This document shows positions 60,882 through 64,000 of a stretch of 64,000 bases of DNA, piece by piece. Below the pieces are notes generated by a model. It did not search any database. It was not told the DNA's origin and saw only the letters and a program-made list of their open reading frames with translations. Made by a program: the position numbers and the translations under genes. Positions within the stretch are counted from its first letter, which is position 1, and each line of letters starts with the position of its first letter. Origin of the DNA: JAFGTP01 sp964498725 (GTDB taxonomy: Bacteria; Fidelibacterota; UBA2242; JAFGTP01); NCBI GenBank assembly GCA_964498725.1, contig CAZCHS010000003.1, forward strand, positions 1-64,000, in the 5' to 3' direction.

Positions 60882-61919
60882 ATGAGTAAATATAGTTTTC
60901 GGTATGATTACAGCGAAGGGGTCCATCCCAAAATATTAAAGGCTCTGAAAGAGACCAATTTTATCCAGCAGGACGGGTATGGTGATGACGCCTATTGTGA
61001 AGAAGCAAAACAGATCATCCGGCAAAAAATCGGCAATCAGCAGGCTGATGTTCATTTTGTTTCCGGTGGAACCCAGGCAAATTTAGTGGTCATCGCCGCA
61101 ATCCTGAAGCCCTATGAATCTGTTGTCGCAGCTGCAACCGGCCATATATTTGTGCATGAAACCGGTGCCATCGAAGCTACCGGCCATAAAATCAATACCA
61201 TTCCAACCACTGACGGAAAAATCACAGCGGCGGGCATTCAGCAGGTTTTAGATGAACATACCGATGAGCATATGGTTTTTCCCGGCTTGGTATTCATTTC
61301 CAATTCAACAGAAATTGGTACGGTCTATAAAAAAGAGGAGATTCAGGCGATCTCGCAGTTCTGCAAAAAAAATGGTCTGTATCTTTACCTGGACGGCGCG
61401 CGTCTGGGATCGGCCCTGACTGCCGGGGACAATGATCTGACATTACCGGAATTATCTGCTTATGTGGATGCTTTTTATATCGGCGGCACAAAAAACGGCG
61501 CTTTATTGGGTGAGGCAATTGTGATCAATAATGAAGACCTGAAAGAAAAATTCCGTTTCCATATGAAACAACGGGGCGCACTGTTGGCAAAGGGACGAAT
61601 ATTTGGGTTAATGTTTACGGAACTTCTCAAAAATGATCTTTATTTTGAAATTGCCCGGCATGCCAATCAAATGGCGGATAAAATTCGGGATGCGATCAGG
61701 CATGAAAATTTTGGGTTCATTACTGAAACCAGGTCCAACCAGATATTTCCCATCTTATCAAATGATATTATTGAAAAACTGGCTGAAAAATATGAATTCT
61801 ATGTCTGGAAAAAAGTAGATGAAGATAGGGCTGCCATTCGCCTGGTAACTTCCTGGGCCACAGAAGAAAAAGCTGTGGATCAATTTGTTGAGGATTTACA
61901 GGCTATCTGCCGGCAATAA
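60882..61919 (+). CDS. ltaE: Low-specificity threonine aldolase
   Basis: A PLP enzyme that splits threonine or allo-threonine to glycine and acetaldehyde. The 345-residue protein has the fold-type I pattern: QDGYGDDAYCEEAKQII, FVSGGTQANLVV, LYLDGARLGSAL, and PLP-binding Lys204 in YIGGTKNGALLGEA. The family also includes related beta-eliminating lyases, so substrate is not certain. AAAAGGACAG lies before the ATG. It stands alone between repeats and lptD. Confidence 0.88.
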   Translation: MSKYSFRYDYSEGVHPKILKALKETNFIQQDGYGDDAYCEEAKQIIRQKIGNQQADVHFVSGGTQANLVVIAAILKPYESVVAAATGHIFVHETGAIEATGHKINTIPTTDGKITAAGIQQVLDEHTDEHMVFPGLVFISNSTEIGTVYKKEEIQAISQFCKKNGLYLYLDGARLGSALTAGDNDLTLPELSAYVDAFYIGGTKNGALLGEAIVINNEDLKEKFRFHMKQRGALLAKGRIFGLMFTELLKNDLYFEIARHANQMADKIRDAIRHENFGFITETRSNQIFPILSNDIIEKLAEKYEFYVWKKVDEDRAAIRLVTSWATEEKAVDQFVEDLQAICRQ

Positions 61920-62054
61920 AATATACACCCGAGAATAATTTTTGGAATGGGGAATTCACCAGCAGGTCGAAATCCATAAATTCTCATCATAAAATAGGAA
62001 AAAAATTTATATATTATCCATTGATTTTATAATTATGGACCAACAGGATTTTGT

Positions 62055-64000
62055 TTGAGAAATTTTATCAAATTAATTGTAATTATCATTTTTAGTTATC
62101 TGGCGGTAATGGCTGATGATAAATTACGCCTGATTCGGGCGGACCTGATGGAACAACAACAGGCGCCCCGGGGACTGGTAAAAATAGTCTCGGGCAATGT
62201 ATTATTTCGTAAAGGGGATGTCAACCTCGCCTGTCAGAAAGCTTATTGGTATGATTATAAAAATCAAATCGACTTTTATATTGATGTCGTTGTGACCAAT
62301 GAAGACCGCAAACTGACGGCTGATTCATTGACCTATTATTATGATGAGGACCGGATTGTGGCGATGGGCAAACCGGAGGTCGTGGATTCCCAGCGCACGA
62401 TCAGAGCGAAAAAACTGGAATATTTCACTGAAACCGATATTGTTCATGGCTTTGAACAGGTGGAATATTCAACTGCTGACAGCAGGCTATTATCTGAGAA
62501 ACTGACTTTTTATGCTGACTCGTCCAAAACCATTGCCAGCAATAATTGTAAATTCATTGACCTGAAAGAAAATAATATCCTTCAGTCCGACAGTATTTTG
62601 TATTACAATGAAAAAGATGAAATGCGCGCCTTTATCAACCCGGTCTTGATCAAAAGAGATTCTTTGGGGAATGAAGAATACCGGATCGAAGGCGACATCA
62701 TTTCCGGTGATAAGAACGAGGCTTCCTTTCTCAGCATCGGCAATGTGCGGATTTTCCAGGATGATATTGTGGCCTATGGTGACAGCGCCAACTACAATGA
62801 TTCTACAGAAACCATTATACTCACCGGTAATCCAAAAGTATTGAATGAAGACCAGACCCTGAAGGGTGAAATAATTGAAGCCCGTTTAAGTGATGGGGAG
62901 ATCAATAATATTCACATAATCGGGCGGGCGATTGCTACTTCAACCGGCACTGCATTTTTGCCCTTTGCAAAAGACGACACCTTACAAACGGTCAGGGATT
63001 CTGTTAAAATTCGTGATGAAATGACCGGTAAGGAAATGGAAATCTATTTTGAAAAGGGCAATATTGATTCCCTGCAGGTTTCAGGCATGGCCACCAGTTT
63101 TTATAATGTCACCGAGGATTCGGTCATCCAGGGAACCAACAGTGCCAGCGGGGATACAGTGGTGATGCAGTTTGATAATCAATCCCTCAATGAAATCACT
63201 GTCATTGGCGGTACCCAGGGAAAATTTGTACCCCATGAATCGAACCGGAGTATGGATACAACAGTTGTTTATGCTGCCGAACGAATTGATTATTATATCC
63301 AGGACCGCCAGACTGATTTGCTTAAAAATTCCGCTGTAACCTATGAGGATGCTGAACTGACAGCCGGAAAAATAACGGTGATGTGGAATGAAAATCTACT
63401 CTACGCTTTCCCCGATGATACAACAATCTCCGACACTTTGGATTCCTCCTGGCCGAAAATGATCCAGCAGGGACGTGAACCCTTTATTGGCAAGGAGATG
63501 ATTTACAATATTAAAACAAGGCGGGGACGTATCTATGACGGGCGGACCCACATGGATGATGGTTATTACTATGGGGAAAATATTAGGAAAAAAGGCAAAA
63601 AGACTTTCTATATCAATGACGGTGTTTATACCACCTGTGACAAGGTGGAACCCCATTTTCATTTTCAAAGCCAAAAAATGAAAATGATCCAAAAAGATAA
63701 GATTTTGGCGCGACCGATTGTGATGTACATTCACGATATTCCACTCCTTGCGCTGCCCTTTGCCGTGATTCCCAATAAGGGAGGCAAGCGTCGCAGCGGC
63801 TGGATAATGCCCACTTATGGAAATAATAGCAATGTGGGAAATTATTTGCGTGGCCTGGGCTATTTTTGGGTGGTCAATGATTATACGGACCTGAAAATAA
63901 CCACAGATTTTTTTGATGAAAAAGGCATTCGAATGAATGTTAAAAACCGGTATAAAGTACGATACAAAATCGATGGGAATATTTTTGTTTCCTACCATGA
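62055..64000 (+). CDS. lptD: LPS-assembly protein LptD/OstA (partial, N-terminal part)
   Basis: The outer-membrane LPS insertase. 648 codons are open to the window edge. The TTG start at 62055 is the only usable start after the in-frame stop at 62022-62024, and AGGA lies six bases upstream. A signal peptide (FIKLIVIIIFSYLAVMA) is followed by OstA/LptA-like beta-jellyroll repeats (ADLMEQQQAPRGLVKIVSGN, TADSLTYYYDEDRIVAMG, ADSRLLSEKLTFYA). From about residue 520 the LptD barrel signature appears: DGVYTTCDKVEPHFHF, MYIHDIPLLALPFAVIPNKG and RRSGWIMPTYG. The long N-terminal part exceeds that of E. coli LptD. Confidence 0.88.
   Translation, partial: MRNFIKLIVIIIFSYLAVMADDKLRLIRADLMEQQQAPRGLVKIVSGNVLFRKGDVNLACQKAYWYDYKNQIDFYIDVVVTNEDRKLTADSLTYYYDEDRIVAMGKPEVVDSQRTIRAKKLEYFTETDIVHGFEQVEYSTADSRLLSEKLTFYADSSKTIASNNCKFIDLKENNILQSDSILYYNEKDEMRAFINPVLIKRDSLGNEEYRIEGDIISGDKNEASFLSIGNVRIFQDDIVAYGDSANYNDSTETIILTGNPKVLNEDQTLKGEIIEARLSDGEINNIHIIGRAIATSTGTAFLPFAKDDTLQTVRDSVKIRDEMTGKEMEIYFEKGNIDSLQVSGMATSFYNVTEDSVIQGTNSASGDTVVMQFDNQSLNEITVIGGTQGKFVPHESNRSMDTTVVYAAERIDYYIQDRQTDLLKNSAVTYEDAELTAGKITVMWNENLLYAFPDDTTISDTLDSSWPKMIQQGREPFIGKEMIYNIKTRRGRIYDGRTHMDDGYYYGENIRKKGKKTFYINDGVYTTCDKVEPHFHFQSQKMKMIQKDKILARPIVMYIHDIPLLALPFAVIPNKGGKRRSGWIMPTYGNNSNVGNYLRGLGYFWVVNDYTDLKITTDFFDEKGIRMNVKNRYKVRYKIDGNIFVSYH

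Noticed and set aside
63396..63998. 200-codon open frame on the - strand near the window end
   Set aside because: It is the antisense shadow of the lptD coding frame, which is open from 62055 to the edge and has clear family motifs.

Overview
The window looks like the chromosome of an uncultured-type Gram-negative bacterium of the FCB superphylum. The outer-membrane gene set (LptD, BamD, a TonB-dependent receptor with a carboxypeptidase-regulatory-like N-terminal domain, two clear PorV/PorQ-family barrels, two proteins with T9SS-type C-terminal sorting domains, DUF5683) and a SecA with a large insertion point there. I would guess Marinimicrobia, Calditrichota, KSB1 or a neighbour rather than classical Bacteroidetes, but protein recognition alone cannot fix the phylum. 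Base composition looks moderately AT-rich. All recognised genes are on the + strand.

Layout. (1) 1-14344: the end of tuf, then an uninterrupted S10-spc-alpha ribosomal operon from rpsJ to rplQ with secY, map, infA and rpoA inside it. Start codons are often GTG or TTG. (2) 14365-22632: a GHL10-like secreted protein, a eukaryotic-type UDP-glucose pyrophosphorylase, nusB, secA, tRNA-Leu(UAG), tig and clpP. A near-perfect intrinsic terminator for the ribosomal operon lies inside the signal-peptide codons of the GHL10-like gene. (3) 22976-30517: TonB-dependent receptor, large sorting-domain protein and PorV-like barrel, closed by a terminator. (4) 30518-34318: a 1-Cys peroxiredoxin and an MFS transporter set among gene-free DNA rich in REP-like palindromes and hairpin repeats. 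(5) 34319-38135: a C69 dipeptidase and a purN-purH fusion. (6) 38154-43468: the mreB-mreC-mreD-mrdA-rodA cell-shape operon. (7) 43608-50543: a starch-synthase N-domain orphan, a lipoprotein, a barrel protein, a TPR lipoprotein, then rpiB, glyA, nrdR and a Trm112-like protein. (8) 50759-60516: an envelope cluster with a second PorV-like barrel, an M6-like protein that has lost its zinc motif, a HEFAH peptidase/propeller/barrel protein, a DUF5683 protein and bamD, followed by nadD and a terminator. (9) 60517-64000: repeats, a threonine aldolase and the first 648 codons of lptD.

How the parts fit together: ribosome synthesis, co-translational folding and export (SecY, SecA, trigger factor, ClpP) sit beside envelope construction (Mre/Rod, BamD, LptD) and two surface-protein modules in which a PorV-like barrel is paired with sorting-domain cargo. 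The most unusual items are the pseudo-M6 protein next to the peptidase/propeller/barrel protein, the purN-purH fusion with an internal ribosome-binding site, the terminator inside a signal peptide, the duplicated initiation region upstream of the TonB receptor, and several families of short palindromic repeats.
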